A DNA stretch of 64,000 nt. Source: Vibrio toranzoniae. GTDB lineage: Bacteria; Pseudomonadota; Gammaproteobacteria; Enterobacterales; Vibrionaceae. Under the pieces are notes generated by a model that saw only the letters and a program-made list of their open reading frames with translations, was not told the origin of the DNA and did no database searches. The stretch lies in the NCBI RefSeq assembly GCF_024347655.1, contig NZ_AP025514.1, forward strand, positions 1,178,001 through 1,242,000. Direction: 5' to 3'. A program made the position numbers and the translations under genes. Positions 45,014 through 55,363 of this stretch are shown here, piece by piece; positions within the stretch are counted from its first letter, which is position 1, and each line of letters starts with the position of its first letter.

Positions 45014-47674
45014 ATGAGCGATCTAGCGAAAGAGATCACGCCCGTAAATATTGAAGATGAGCTTAGAGGTTCATACCTAGACTACGCGATGTCCGTCATC
45101 GTTGGTCGTGCCCTTCCAGATGTGCGTGATGGCCTAAAGCCTGTACACCGCCGCGTTTTGTTCGCGATGAATGTACTAGGTAATGATTGGAACAAACCAT
45201 ATAAAAAGTCTGCTCGTGTAGTAGGTGATGTAATCGGTAAATACCACCCGCATGGTGATAGTGCGGTATACGATACGATTGTTCGTATGGCTCAACCGTT
45301 CTCACTGCGTTATATGCTAGTTGATGGCCAAGGTAACTTTGGTTCTATCGATGGCGACTCCGCGGCTGCAATGCGTTATACCGAAGTTCGTATGGCGAAA
45401 ATTGCTCACGAGCTCCTGGCTGACCTTGATAAGGAAACTGTGGATTACGTACCGAACTACGATGGTACAGAGCAAATTCCAGCAGTACTTCCTACAAAAA
45501 TTCCTAATCTATTGGTAAACGGTGCTTCTGGTATCGCAGTAGGTATGGCTACTAACATCCCACCACACAACCTTGGTGAAGTTGTTGATGGCTGTTTAGC
45601 ATTTATCAATAATGAAGATATTACTATTGATGAGCTAATGGACTATATCCCTGGTCCTGATTTCCCGACAGCAGCACTTATCAGTGGTCGTAAAGGCATC
45701 GTTGATGCTTATAAGACTGGCCGCGGTAAAGTTTACATGCGTTCAAAAGCGAATATTGAAGTAGAAAATAATGGTAAAGAAACCATTATCGTTACTGAAA
45801 TTCCTTACCAAGTAAACAAAGCTCGTTTGATCGAGAAGATAGCTGAACTGGTTAAAGATAAGAAAGTTGAAGGCATCAGTGCTCTGCGTGACGAATCTGA
45901 TAAAGATGGTATGCGTATTGTTATTGAATGTAAGCGTGATGCTGTAGGTGAAGTTGTTCTGAACAACCTTTACTCACAGACTCAACTGCAAACGACTTTC
46001 GGCATCAACATGGTTGCGTTGAACAACGGTCAACCACAGTTGTTCAACATCAAAGATATGCTTAAGTGCTTCGTAGACCACCGTCGCGAAGTAGTGACTC
46101 GTCGTACTATCTTTGAGCTGAAGAAAGCACGTGACCGTGCACACATCCTTGAAGCACTGTCTCTAGCACTGGCTAACATCGATGAAATCATCGAGCTTAT
46201 CCGTAACGCTCCAACACCAGCTGAAGCAAAAGCTGGCTTAGTGGCTCGCGGATGGGATCTTGGTAACGTTGCTTCCATGCTTGAACGTGCTGGTACTGAT
46301 GCGGCTCGTCCTGATTGGTTGGAAGACCAATACGGCATCCGTGATGGCCAATACTTCCTAACGGAAACACAAGCACAAGCTATTCTAGAACTTCGTCTTC
46401 ACCGCCTAACTGGCCTTGAGCACGAGAAGATTCTAGATGAGTACAAAGCACTTCTAGAAGAAATCGCTGAGCTAATGCACATCCTTGCGAGCACTGAGCG
46501 TTTGATGGAAGTTATCCGTGAAGAACTTGAAGCGGTACGTGAAGTCTATGGCGACGAGCGCCGTACAGAAATCACAACGGCAGTTCATGACATCGACATG
46601 GAAGAGCTGATTGCTCAAGAAGACGTTGTAGTAACGCTTTCTAACGCAGGTTACGTTAAGTACCAAATCCTAAGCGATTACGAATCTCAGCATCGTGGTG
46701 GTAAAGGTAAGAGTGCAACTAAGATGAAAGATGAGGATTACATTGAGCGTCTGCTTGTCGCTAATACTCATGATAACATCTTATGTTTCTCTACACGTGG
46801 TAAGACATATCGTCTGAAAGTTTACCAACTACCGTTAGCAAGTCGCACAGCTCGTGGTAAGCCTATCATTAACATTCTTCCTCTAGAAGAAGGTGAGCGT
46901 ATTACGGCTATTTTGCGTGTTTCTGAGTTCTCTAACGAGAAATTCATCTTCATGGCAACAGGCGACGGTACTGTTAAAAAGACACCTCTGGATCAATTCG
47001 CAAACGTACGTGCTAATGGCCTAATCGCTGTTAATTTACGCGACGACGATTCATTGATTGGCGTTGACATTACTAATGGTGATAGCGACATTATGCTGTT
47101 CTCTCAATCGGGCAAGGTTGTCCGCTTTAATGAGGACAAAGTACGAGCAATGGGTCGTACTGCCTCTGGTGTTCGTGGTATGAAGCTTCCAGAAAACGAT
47201 CAAGTGGTTTCATTGATTGTTCCTTCAAATGAAGGCGATATCTTAACTGTGACGCAAAACGGTTACGGTAAGCGTACTGAATTAGCTGAATACCCAACGA
47301 AAGGTCGTGCAACGCAAGGTGTAGTATCTATCAAAGTCTCTGAACGTAATGGCCCAGTTGTTGGTGCTGTTCAAGTTGAGGAAGGCGATGAGATGATGAT
47401 GATCACTGACGCAGGTACACTGGTACGTACTCACGTTGCGGAAGTAAGCCAAGTGGGTCGTAACACTCAAGGTGTAACACTGATTCGTACTGCTGAAGAC
47501 GAGAATGTTGTAGGCCTACAACGCATCGACGAAGTAGAAGAAGCTGAAATTGTTGAAGGCGAAGCTGAAGCAGCAGATGCTGAGACTATCAACGCTGAAG
47601 TTTCTGAATCAAGTGAAGAGCAAGCATCAGATGCTTCTGACTTTGAAAGTGATAGCGAGCAAGATACTGAGTAA
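45014..47674 (+). CDS. gyrA: DNA gyrase subunit A
   Basis: 886 residues. The breakage-reunion domain carries catalytic Tyr122 (MRYTE). The quinolone-resistance region [17 protein letters not shown] has Ser83 and Asp87, the susceptible wild-type residues. The C-terminal beta-pinwheel includes the GyrA box QRGGKGK-like segment [10 protein letters not shown] highly acidic tail of ~50 residues (rich in Glu, Asp, Ser) ends the protein. Introduces negative supercoils with GyrB. Confidence 0.98.
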   Translation: MSDLAKEITPVNIEDELRGSYLDYAMSVIVGRALPDVRDGLKPVHRRVLFAMNVLGNDWNKPYKKSARVVGDVIGKYHPHGDSAVYDTIVRMAQPFSLRYMLVDGQGNFGSIDGDSAAAMRYTEVRMAKIAHELLADLDKETVDYVPNYDGTEQIPAVLPTKIPNLLVNGASGIAVGMATNIPPHNLGEVVDGCLAFINNEDITIDELMDYIPGPDFPTAALISGRKGIVDAYKTGRGKVYMRSKANIEVENNGKETIIVTEIPYQVNKARLIEKIAELVKDKKVEGISALRDESDKDGMRIVIECKRDAVGEVVLNNLYSQTQLQTTFGINMVALNNGQPQLFNIKDMLKCFVDHRREVVTRRTIFELKKARDRAHILEALSLALANIDEIIELIRNAPTPAEAKAGLVARGWDLGNVASMLERAGTDAARPDWLEDQYGIRDGQYFLTETQAQAILELRLHRLTGLEHEKILDEYKALLEEIAELMHILASTERLMEVIREELEAVREVYGDERRTEITTAVHDIDMEELIAQEDVVVTLSNAGYVKYQILSDYESQHRGGKGKSATKMKDEDYIERLLVANTHDNILCFSTRGKTYRLKVYQLPLASRTARGKPIINILPLEEGERITAILRVSEFSNEKFIFMATGDGTVKKTPLDQFANVRANGLIAVNLRDDDSLIGVDITNGDSDIMLFSQSGKVVRFNEDKVRAMGRTASGVRGMKLPENDQVVSLIVPSNEGDILTVTQNGYGKRTELAEYPTKGRATQGVVSIKVSERNGPVVGAVQVEEGDEMMMITDAGTLVRTHVAEVSQVGRNTQGVTLIRTAEDENVVGLQRIDEVEEAEIVEGEAEAADAETINAEVSESSEEQASDASDFESDSEQDTE

Positions 47675-47707
47675 TCTCGATTACGTTAAGTAATTAAGCT
47701 TACTAAT

Positions 47708-47740
47708 GAAAAAACCGAGCCTAAGTGCTCGGTTTTTTAT
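47708..47740 (+). terminator. Terminator after gyrA
   Basis: AAAAAACCGAGC / GCTCGGTTTTTT with a 6-nt loop. Confidence 0.93.
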
Positions 47741-47911
47741 TACCTGTCATTTCATTTTTCTTCTCACTTCGTTTAGGTCTTAGAGCTGACCTTAACCCGT
47801 CGCTTTTATGCAAAAGTTTGAGCTCTAAATCTCGAACGCTAAACTTTGATCAATAACGAGGCAGGACGAAAGCGATAGAGTAGGAGATAAAGCTAAATAA
47901 AAGGATGTGGA

Positions 47912-48541
47912 ATGGATATCTGGTTGTTGGTTGCTTTACTATTAATGAGTCTGTTTTTTATCGCGTTTGTTATTGCCGCGAGCAAAAATGGCCGTCATTT
48001 AAAAGGCAATGCGATGATTTCGCTTATCTCTGTGGTTTTGAGTGTGCTTGTCTGGTTTCAGCTTAAACAAGAGTTACCTCAATTTCCTTTAGATGATAGC
48101 GATAGTTACACAGCAACAGATTTCCAAGATGAGCTTCAGAAAAGCCTTAAGCAAGACCCGAATCAATCCGATTTGTGGTTTAAGCTTGGTGGTGTGTACA
48201 TGCAGAAAGGGGAGTTTGATGCAGCGTTCACTTGTTACGACTACGCGATTCGATTAGACCCTCAAGCGCCTTCTGGCATTTATGCCGCTAAAGCTACTGC
48301 ACTTTATTACCTTAGCTCTCAGGTGATGAGTGATGAGGTCAACAGATTATTAAATCAGTCGATGCAGCTTGATCCAAACGATCGGACTGCATTAATGTTG
48401 ATGGCGACCGATCACTTCATTAGCATGCGCTATCAACAAGCGATCGATGCGTGGACCCAAATTCTCGACTCCAATCAAAAGGGCATTGATCGTGTGTCAA
48501 TTATCCATTCGATCAACCAAGCCAAACAGATGATCCGCTAG
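47912..48541 (+). CDS. TPR membrane protein, NrfG/CcmI-like
   Basis: 209 residues: two N-terminal membrane helices (~1-24 and ~33-52), then a periplasmic domain with tetratricopeptide repeats (~75-200: SDLWFKLGGVYMQKGEFDAAFTCYDYAIRLDP shown in part as LWFKLGGVY). This matches the NrfG/CcmI/CycH proteins that present apocytochrome to the haem lyase. E. coli has nrfG at the end of the nrf operon; here no TPR gene follows nrfF, and this gene lies 1 kb from nrfA, so NrfG is the best guess. AAGGATGTGGA ribosome site. Confidence 0.65.
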   Translation: MDIWLLVALLLMSLFFIAFVIAASKNGRHLKGNAMISLISVVLSVLVWFQLKQELPQFPLDDSDSYTATDFQDELQKSLKQDPNQSDLWFKLGGVYMQKGEFDAAFTCYDYAIRLDPQAPSGIYAAKATALYYLSSQVMSDEVNRLLNQSMQLDPNDRTALMLMATDHFISMRYQQAIDAWTQILDSNQKGIDRVSIIHSINQAKQMIR

Positions 48542-48564
48542 ACTTGGTCAATAGGCTGTTCTTC

Positions 48565-48676
48565 CTGGTTAGCTTTTGAAGCTATTTGCTTTTGAAATGA
48601 TTTGCTTTTGAAATGATTTGCCTTTGAAACGATTAGCCTCTAAAGCCATTAATCTCTCAAGTTATTGGCTTTCTTG
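48565..48676. repeat. Degenerate 16-bp tandem repeat, seven units
   Basis: Consecutive 16-mers beginning at 48565, 48581, 48597, 48613, 48629, 48645 and 48661. Units 2-4 are nearly identical (ATGATTTGCTTTTGAA type); units 5-7 diverge progressively and the last overlaps the 3' end of the rhodanese gene. Unit length is not a multiple of three and the array is intergenic. Confidence 0.85.
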
Positions 48677-49006
48677 CATTTCGATTAACCCACCTGCGTT
48701 ATGGATTTGAGTAAACCCTTGAGCGCGCAAGAACTGGTAAGCTTGCCCTGAACGATTGCCACTGCGGCAATACAACACGATGGGTTGGTCTTTATCTATC
48801 TTAACAAAATGAGCAGCCACTTCAGAAAGAGGGTAGTTGACGGCGTTGCCTAGATGCCCTTGTGCGAACTCTGCAGGTGTTCTGACATCAACAACTAACG
48901 CACCTTTCTCTATTAACTCCCACCCTGTCTCTGCGCGCTCTGATGCGTTAACGCCTGAACTGAGTAGTGCAATGCATAATGCTGAAAGCGAAAATAAGGT
49001 CTTCAT
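48662..49006 (-). CDS. Periplasmic rhodanese-like sulfurtransferase (PspE type)
   Basis: 114 residues: a Sec signal peptide (MKTLFSLSALCIALLSS..VNAS) and a single rhodanese domain with the catalytic cysteine in VLYCRSGNRSG and the DVRTPAEFAQGH segment. It resembles PspE and GlpE-type single-domain enzymes. ATG at 49006 has AAGGAG upstream; an earlier in-frame start at 49036 is rejected. It lies between the TPR gene and nrfA; a role with nitrite reductase is not established. Confidence 0.88.
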   Translation of the reverse strand: MKTLFSLSALCIALLSSGVNASERAETGWELIEKGALVVDVRTPAEFAQGHLGNAVNYPLSEVAAHFVKIDKDQPIVLYCRSGNRSGQAYQFLRAQGFTQIHNAGGLIEMQESQ

Positions 49007-49091
49007 TGTTGACTCCTTGAATGAGTAAACGGTCATTGGAGAGTAGGTATTGATTTGAATGCTTTAAACCTAAAACTGAATATTTAAAACA

Positions 49092-49131
49092 GAAAAACCA
49101 GCCACACAACACTAGTGTGACTGGTTTTTAC
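49092..49131 (-). terminator. Terminator after nrfA
   Basis: AAAACCAG-CACAC / GTGTG-CTGGTTTT stem with A and T flanks, 22 bp beyond the nrfA stop. Confidence 0.88.
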
Positions 49132-49152
49132 CTAACGGTCTATTTGAAGAAA

Positions 49153-50583
49153 CTAGTATTCGTAGTTGGCTTCACGCTTTTCAGCTTGCTCTTCCCATTT
49201 AGGAACAACCGTGTCTAAGAAGTGTTGTTTCTCGGCGTTCATCTTATCCATGTCCATTCCAAGCGCTTTTTGAGCGGCTTCTTTGGTCGAGATATCTGGA
49301 ATCTCGATTGGATCGGTGATGCCTTTCTTAGCTAGTAGACGAACAATCTTAGTACGAGCGTCCGCTGCACGGTCAACGGCAGTACCTAGCACTTCTAAAG
49401 CGATTTCAGGAGCGTGCATATGGATACCGTGAGATGCAATAGCGTAGTCCCAACGCCATTGAGCGTGACGTATATCCAGTAGGATAGGTTCCATCTCTTG
49501 TTCTGTCGCACCTGCGTCCCATGCTGCGCCCGCTTCAAAGTGAGCGGCGACAATTTGTTTCTCAGCCGTCAGCTTCATGTTCAGAACTTGCGCTTTACGG
49601 CTTGAAACGATGTTACGCATGGTTTCTTTAGATTGAGTGTGACAGTTTGCACACGTATCTTCGAAGCGGTCGAATGGGTTGCCCACTTTATGGTCGGTAT
49701 AAACGGTTCCATCTTCTTTGGTGACTTTAGGCATATGACAGTCTGCACAAACGACTTTGTTTTTGCCGTGGATACCTTCACGCCATGTTTCGAAACCAGG
49801 GTGCTGTGCTTTCAGCATTGGCGCTTTCGATACTTTATGCGTCCAATCTTTAAAGTTGATCGCATCATAGTAACGTTCCATATCGCCGACGGTTGTACCT
49901 TGGTCCCAAGGAAATTTCACGCCTTTGGTTGGACCGGTGAAGTAATATTCCACGTGACATTGGGCACAAACTGACGCTTGTTGGTCTAAGCGGCTTTGCT
50001 CATCAAACTTTTTACCAATTGCTTCAAATGCACGCTCAACGTAAGGACGAGTCACCTTCAGTGCTGGCTCACCATTTTTGAAGCCTTCGCTTTGGGTATC
50101 GTGACAGTCTGAACAGCCAATAGGGTTAATGATCTCGTTGCCAAGACGCGCCCACTTACCGTCGAAATAACCATCTTCGCCACGCTCTTCGATAACACGT
50201 GCTACATCTGGGCTCTTACAGCTCCAACATGCCATTGGCATCGGGCCCGAACTTTCGTCAGTTGGGCCACCAGTACGAAGTGTTTGTCTTACGTCGTCAA
50301 TTGCATAAAAGTGACCACGGGCTTTGTTGTAATCTTTTGCGAAGCCGTAGCCAGCCCACATGATAACCATGTTGGGATCTTCTTTTAGTGCATCTTCAAT
50401 GGTTTCGCTTTCTGAAGTTTGTCTCCATGAATGATATTGATCTGGGTGGTTTTGCTCGAACTGGTCGTTACGAGGATCGCCAATTTCTTTTTGTTCAGAC
50501 GCAGCAAAACTGGCCGCGCTTGCTAGTGATGCGCTAACCATTAATAGTGTTGTGACCGAATTACGTATCCAATGCTTTTTCAC
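49153..50583 (-). CDS. nrfA: Cytochrome c552, ammonia-forming nitrite reductase
   Basis: 476 residues with a Sec signal peptide (cleaved near SFAAS). Five haem sites: CWSCK, whose lysine ligates the catalytic haem, then CSDCH, CAQCH, CADCH and CANCH. Reduces nitrite to ammonium with six electrons in the periplasm. Divergent from nrfBCD across 483 bp with FNR- and NarP-like sites. Confidence 0.98.
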   Translation of the reverse strand: MKKHWIRNSVTTLLMVSASLASAASFAASEQKEIGDPRNDQFEQNHPDQYHSWRQTSESETIEDALKEDPNMVIMWAGYGFAKDYNKARGHFYAIDDVRQTLRTGGPTDESSGPMPMACWSCKSPDVARVIEERGEDGYFDGKWARLGNEIINPIGCSDCHDTQSEGFKNGEPALKVTRPYVERAFEAIGKKFDEQSRLDQQASVCAQCHVEYYFTGPTKGVKFPWDQGTTVGDMERYYDAINFKDWTHKVSKAPMLKAQHPGFETWREGIHGKNKVVCADCHMPKVTKEDGTVYTDHKVGNPFDRFEDTCANCHTQSKETMRNIVSSRKAQVLNMKLTAEKQIVAAHFEAGAAWDAGATEQEMEPILLDIRHAQWRWDYAIASHGIHMHAPEIALEVLGTAVDRAADARTKIVRLLAKKGITDPIEIPDISTKEAAQKALGMDMDKMNAEKQHFLDTVVPKWEEQAEKREANYEY

Positions 50584-50711
50584 AGTGATATCTCCAATAT
50601 ACTGATTCTTATACCAAGCGTTGTGAGTTTGCTATTCAAATTAAGAACTGGAGAATTCCTGTTTATATTAATTCATAAATAAACATATTTTGTTACGTGT
50701 CGGGAGTTTGC

Positions 50712-50725
50712 TTGTTTTAGATCAA
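50712..50725. promoter_or_regulatory. FNR-like site upstream of nrfA
   Basis: TTGTTTTAGATCAA matches TTGAT-N4-ATCAA except for one base (A to T in the first half). It is 129 bp before the nrfA start. Confidence 0.65.
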
Positions 50726-50903
50726 TTAATGGCAGTGACCTTAATCACGTTGAAGTTTATATAACCCTAAAGTGGTATAAGTGGTTAGGTTGATTAGAAT
50801 TTAACTGAGAATTATTATCATATTTGGACAAGCAATCACCTAAATTGACCATGTTTTAAATAGGGTGATTGCGTTCACAGATTAACCTATCGAAATTTCG
50901 TAT

Positions 50904-50919
50904 TACCCAATTAGAGGTA
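50904..50919. promoter_or_regulatory. NarP/NarL-type 7-2-7 site
   Basis: TACCCAATTAGAGGTA fits TACYYMT-N2-AKRRGTA with one mismatch (final base of the first heptamer). The 7-2-7 arrangement is the form recognised by NarP, the nitrate/nitrite regulator found in Vibrio. Confidence 0.55.
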
Positions 50920-51066
50920 TATTCTGACAATAGAAAGCGTTGTGGCTTATCCAAAATAAGAATTGATATCATTTAAACGGTAATAATATCGTTTAAGGGT
51001 ACTTTTGTTTAACCGGAATATTATTTAGTTGAGAGTTAAATAATGCCGGTATAAGGAAAGGATAAA

Positions 51067-51651
51067 ATGGGCAATATTAAATTGGCCATAGTCATAATGC
51101 TTAAATCCCTTCTAGCATTCTGCCTCTATGGTTATTCCATTCATGCTGTTGCTGAGCCTGCTGTTACGCCAGTAGGAGAATCAACAAGACATGAAGTCGA
51201 ATTAATACGCGACAAAGACTACAAGTGTGTTCAATGCCATAAAGATTCAAAAGAAACGGTATTGGGTTCACATGGTGAAAGTGCACACGCTTTACTTGGC
51301 CGTGAAGTAAATTGTACCGATTGTCATAGTTCAATTAGCCCCGATCACCGTGAAGGTGCGCCTGAAGTGGTGAAGTATCGCGAGGCTCAATCACAACCGG
51401 GAACTGAAAAGGTTTTCCTAGAACCAAGCTTAATTCTAGATGCCAATAGCCAATGTATTGATTGTCACAAGCCTGATGATCTTCGTGAAGCGAATTGGAC
51501 TCACGATGTTCACGCGCAAAACTTAACCTGTTCAAACTGTCATGACGTTCATGCCACTGAAGCGAAAGTGTTGGGTTTAGATAAAAAGCAAACCATCAAG
51601 CTGTGTGTGGATTGCCATTCAGACTTCAACCAGAAGAAAGAAGAGGAGTAA
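51067..51651 (+). CDS. nrfB: Pentahaem cytochrome c NrfB
   Basis: 194 residues: signal peptide, then five CxxCH sites (CVQCH, CTDCH, CIDCH, CSNCH, CVDCH). It passes electrons from the NrfCD quinol dehydrogenase to NrfA. Followed by nrfC after 3 bp. Confidence 0.95.
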   Translation: MGNIKLAIVIMLKSLLAFCLYGYSIHAVAEPAVTPVGESTRHEVELIRDKDYKCVQCHKDSKETVLGSHGESAHALLGREVNCTDCHSSISPDHREGAPEVVKYREAQSQPGTEKVFLEPSLILDANSQCIDCHKPDDLREANWTHDVHAQNLTCSNCHDVHATEAKVLGLDKKQTIKLCVDCHSDFNQKKEEE

Positions 51652-51654
51652 TCT

Positions 51655-52341
51655 ATGAGCTGCTCAAGAAGAAACTTTTTAGCAGGCGCTGGTGCTGTTA
51701 TTTTTACCACAGGTGTAGCGGGAACGGCAGCGGTAACAAGTCGTAAGACGTTGGCCAATGTTCAAGAAGATGGCACTAAACGTTATGGAATGATTCATGA
51801 CGAAACCGCTTGTATTGGTTGTACCGCCTGTACCGAAGCATGTCGTGAAGTAAACAAAGTACCCGAAGGTGTATCGCGCTTAGAAATTATTAAAAGCGAG
51901 CCTCAAGGCGAATATCCAAATGTTGATTACCGTTTTACTCGTAACTCTTGCCAACATTGTGATAATGCCCCTTGTGTGATGGTCTGCCCAACAGGGGCGG
52001 CCTACAAAGATGAGAAGACAGGCATTGTTGATGTGCACAAAGAGAAGTGTGTTGGTTGTGGTTACTGCTTATTAGCCTGTCCATATCAAGTGCGCTTTTT
52101 CCATCCCGAGAATAAATCCGCAGATAAATGTAACTTCTGTCGTGATACCAATCTTGCACAAGGGAAGTTGCCTGCTTGTGTCGAATCTTGCCCGACCAAT
52201 GCGCTGGTATTTGGCGATCTCAATGATCCTGAGAGTGAGATAAACCAGGTGCTTCAATCGGAAGTGGTTTACAGAGATAAAGCTTATCTAGGTACTCAGC
52301 CAAAACTCTATAAAGTGCCACACCAAAAAGGGGAGATTTGA
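51655..52341 (+). CDS. nrfC: Tat-exported 4Fe-4S protein NrfC
   Basis: 228 residues. Twin-arginine signal (CSRRNFLAGAGAVIF), then four ferredoxin clusters: CIGCTACTEACRE, CQHCDNAPCVMVCP, CGYCLLACP preceded by KCVGC, and CNFCRD...CVESCP. Electron carrier between NrfD and NrfB. Confidence 0.95.
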   Translation: MSCSRRNFLAGAGAVIFTTGVAGTAAVTSRKTLANVQEDGTKRYGMIHDETACIGCTACTEACREVNKVPEGVSRLEIIKSEPQGEYPNVDYRFTRNSCQHCDNAPCVMVCPTGAAYKDEKTGIVDVHKEKCVGCGYCLLACPYQVRFFHPENKSADKCNFCRDTNLAQGKLPACVESCPTNALVFGDLNDPESEINQVLQSEVVYRDKAYLGTQPKLYKVPHQKGEI

Positions 52342-52343
52342 TT

Positions 52344-53318
52344 ATGAGTGCATGGGACACAGCTTTTCAGTCTGGTACCGTGGTATGGGACTGGATTATA
52401 GCCATCTATCTATTTCTGGCGGGGATGTCGGCGGGTGCCGTCATGATTTCCATTTACCTTAAGCGTGAGGTCATTGAAGGCGATCCTTCTCATAATGGTG
52501 TATTAAAGGCGACAGCTTTTCTTGCGCCATTTGGGATCATTTCAGGTCTGCTGATCTTGGTTTTCCACCTGACAAAACCATTGTCATTTTGGAAGATCAT
52601 GATCTTCTATAATCCAACGTCTGTGATGTCGATGGGTGTGATCTTATTCCAAGTATATATGGTGATCTTGTTTCTTTGGATCGGCATTATATTTAGAGAT
52701 CAAATCGTCGTGTTCTTGAATGACCAAACCTGGTTAAAAGGGCGACTCGACTTTGTCGGTAACTGGATTGGCAAATTAGAAGTGTTTGAGAATGCTCTGG
52801 AAATATTCTTAGCGGTTCTTGCTCTTATGCTTGCCGCTTATACCGGATTCTTGCTTTCAGCTTTAAATACCTTCCCACTATTGAATAACCCCGTGTTACC
52901 GATTTTGTTCTTATTCTCGAGCTTATCCTCGGGCGCGGCGGCGTGTATTTTATTTGGTGTGCTGGTCTTTAAAGAATCACCTCATAGCCCGACTATTTCA
53001 TGGATCCACGGATTCGAACGTCCAGTCGTGATGTTTGAATTGTTTGTTCTAATTACTTTCTTTACTGGGCTTATCTTCGCTGGTGGTCAAAGTGAGCAAG
53101 CCGTATGGAACGCAATTGGCAGTGGCTTCTGGGCAAGTTGGTTCTGGTATGGCGTCATCGGTGTGGGCATGATTTTACCGTTGTTGCTGAATGCCGTTAC
53201 GCCGACTTCAATTCGCCATAGCTCGGTGTATATTTTCTCCGTGACTTCGCTAAGCCTAATGGGCGTATTAATGCTGCGAACTTTTGTCCTTTATGCAGGG
53301 CAGTTAACGATAGCTTAA
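52344..53318 (+). CDS. nrfD: Quinol dehydrogenase membrane subunit NrfD
   Basis: 324 residues with eight to nine membrane helices, NrfD/PsrC family; oxidises menaquinol. ATG at 52344 (MSAWDTAFQSG) is chosen because the AAGGGGAG site at the end of nrfC is eight bases upstream; the frame also offers TTG at 52338 overlapping the nrfC stop. Confidence 0.94.
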   Translation: MSAWDTAFQSGTVVWDWIIAIYLFLAGMSAGAVMISIYLKREVIEGDPSHNGVLKATAFLAPFGIISGLLILVFHLTKPLSFWKIMIFYNPTSVMSMGVILFQVYMVILFLWIGIIFRDQIVVFLNDQTWLKGRLDFVGNWIGKLEVFENALEIFLAVLALMLAAYTGFLLSALNTFPLLNNPVLPILFLFSSLSSGAAACILFGVLVFKESPHSPTISWIHGFERPVVMFELFVLITFFTGLIFAGGQSEQAVWNAIGSGFWASWFWYGVIGVGMILPLLLNAVTPTSIRHSSVYIFSVTSLSLMGVLMLRTFVLYAGQLTIA

Positions 53319-53446
53319 TTTCGCGCAAGTTTATTAGTGAGCAGATGTTGGATACTAGACATCTGCTTATTAATGAACATGCTTTTAGTAAACATGAGAT
53401 GCGTGTTCAGATCGGCTCTGCTCTAGCGGAGCCTTATTGAGGTGAT

Positions 53447-55363
53447 ATGGTCGGTTCTTTGGGGCTGTTTAGTTTAGTGTTGGTTGCTGTACTCAGTAGC
53501 ATTATTGGTGTGCATTCGTTTTATCAAATGCTAAACAAACGGACGCAAAATATAAGTTTAATCCGCAGTTTCTCTCTTTCAAGTGCATTGTTTTCTCTCA
53601 CTTCTGTCGCATTGCTTGGCTATGCCTTTGTCAGTGATGACTTCTCTATCCTCTATGTTGCTGAACATTCAAATACTCAATTACCCTCATTTTTTAAGTT
53701 AGCAGCTGTATGGGCTGGTCATGAAGGTTCGTTGTTATTTTGGGTACTGACCATCAGTTGTTGGTCGGGTGTTATTGCCTTACAAAAACACTATTCGAAT
53801 GAATACCAAAGCCGTGTGTTGTGGGTGATGAACGTACTATTGGCAATCTTCGCTTGGTTTACTTTGCTTGCATCAAACCCATTTGAGATGAACTCGACCT
53901 TACCGCTTGAAGGGCGTGACCTTAACCCAATGCTGCAAGATGTCGGCCTGATCTTTCACCCTCCATTACTTTACCTTGGCTATGTCGGATTTTCTGTGGT
54001 GCTGGCATTTGCCGTTGCCGCTTTGCTGGTTGATCCTATTGAGTTTGATTGGGTTGCCCATTGTCGCAGTTGGTGTCTAGTCGCTTGGATCTTTTTAACC
54101 GCTGGGATCATTCTTGGATCTTGGTGGGCGTATTACGAATTAGGTTGGGGCGGCTGGTGGTTCTGGGATCCGGTTGAAAATGCGAGCTTGTTGCCATGGC
54201 TTACTTCGACCGCTTTACTGCACAGCTTAGGTGTTGCAAAAGGAAAGCGACAGTTGTTGAAGTGGTCTCTGAGCCTTGCTTTCATAACGTTTTGCCTAAG
54301 TATTCTCGGCACCTTTATTGTTCGATCTGGCGTACTCACATCGGTACACGCTTTTGCAGTCGACCCAACCAAAGGGATCGCACTGCTGCTTATATTAGTT
54401 CTGGTGCTGGTGAGTTCATTTTCTCTGCTTATCGTCAGAGGAGAGTCTTTTGAATCTAATCCGATTACCAGCTTCGCCAGCAAAAGCTTTTTGAGCTTAG
54501 TCGCGGTGCTTATTTTTGTTCTGGCGACTGCTGTCGTGGTGTTCGGAACATTTTATCCAATGGTATTTGAACTGCTCGGGTTGGGAAACATCTCGGTCGG
54601 TGCACCTTACTTTAATCTATTGATTGCACCTTTGGCTTTGCTTGCGTTAGCCGTCGTCGGCTTAGCCCCTTTGTTGAGCATTAAGCCTCAAGCGTCGAAA
54701 GGCGTTATGATGCTGATCGCTTTAGTATCTATTTGCCTCGGGTTCGCCTGTTACGCTTGGCAAGTAGAGAAGATCCAAGTGATGGCTCTGATGACATGGT
54801 CACTCGCATTTTGGGTTTTACTCACTCATGTTTATGGCTTAGTGGTGACGCGAAGCTCCAAGTTCCAACGCAAAGTCTGGGTGATGATGTTGGCTCATGT
54901 TGGGATTGCCGTTCTAGCCATAGGCGCTGCAATGAACAGTTACCACTCATTCGAACGCAGTTATAAATTGAGCCCAGGCGAACAGGTTGAGTTTATGGAC
55001 TGGACGCTTGCTCATGAAGATACAGAGCTTTATGTCGCCTCAAATTTTACTGCTGAAAAGGCGATACTTAAGCTAGATACTGGCGAGAAAAGTTTTTCCA
55101 TTACACCTGAAAGAAGACATTACCAAGTTCGAGTGATGAACATGAGCGAGCCTGCAATGAAGTGGTTCTGGCATGGCGATGTGTATATCACCATGGGTGA
55201 GAAAGTTGATGCTACCGCTTATGCATTTCGAGTTCAGTACAAAGCGTATGCTCGTTGGATATGGTTTGGTGGGCTGTTCTCAATTCTAGGTGCTGTGCTT
55301 TCACTGACCAATCGCAAAAAGAAAACCGTTAAGGCGTCACAGTATGCATACCAGCGTTCGTAA
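53447..55363 (+). CDS. nrfE: Haem lyase NrfE (CcmF family)
   Basis: 638 residues with about 13-15 membrane helices. The tryptophan-rich WWD haem-binding motif GWGGWWFWDPVENASLLPWL and conserved periplasmic histidines (for example AGHEGSLLFW) mark CcmF. In the nrf system NrfE with NrfF and NrfG attaches haem to the CWSCK site of NrfA. A GAGGTGAT site precedes the ATG; the 128-bp gap after nrfD could hold a separate promoter. Confidence 0.93.
   Translation: MVGSLGLFSLVLVAVLSSIIGVHSFYQMLNKRTQNISLIRSFSLSSALFSLTSVALLGYAFVSDDFSILYVAEHSNTQLPSFFKLAAVWAGHEGSLLFWVLTISCWSGVIALQKHYSNEYQSRVLWVMNVLLAIFAWFTLLASNPFEMNSTLPLEGRDLNPMLQDVGLIFHPPLLYLGYVGFSVVLAFAVAALLVDPIEFDWVAHCRSWCLVAWIFLTAGIILGSWWAYYELGWGGWWFWDPVENASLLPWLTSTALLHSLGVAKGKRQLLKWSLSLAFITFCLSILGTFIVRSGVLTSVHAFAVDPTKGIALLLILVLVLVSSFSLLIVRGESFESNPITSFASKSFLSLVAVLIFVLATAVVVFGTFYPMVFELLGLGNISVGAPYFNLLIAPLALLALAVVGLAPLLSIKPQASKGVMMLIALVSICLGFACYAWQVEKIQVMALMTWSLAFWVLLTHVYGLVVTRSSKFQRKVWVMMLAHVGIAVLAIGAAMNSYHSFERSYKLSPGEQVEFMDWTLAHEDTELYVASNFTAEKAILKLDTGEKSFSITPERRHYQVRVMNMSEPAMKWFWHGDVYITMGEKVDATAYAFRVQYKAYARWIWFGGLFSILGAVLSLTNRKKKTVKASQYAYQRS

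Larger units (their letters stand above)
50584..51066. promoter_or_regulatory. nrfA-nrfB divergent control region
   Basis: 483 AT-rich bases. It contains an FNR-like site near nrfA, a 7-2-7 NarP/NarL-type palindrome in the middle and a weaker FNR-like sequence TTGATATCATTTAA (50963-50976) before nrfB. The nrfB ATG has an AAGGAAAGGA ribosome site. No other gene or RNA was supported. Confidence 0.6.

Noticed and set aside
44818..45039. Minus-strand open frame between ubiG and gyrA
   Set aside because: It overlaps the gyrA start and has no coding character or ribosome site.
48565..48676. CRISPR-like array
   Set aside because: Units are contiguous without spacers, only 16 bp, and no cas gene is nearby.
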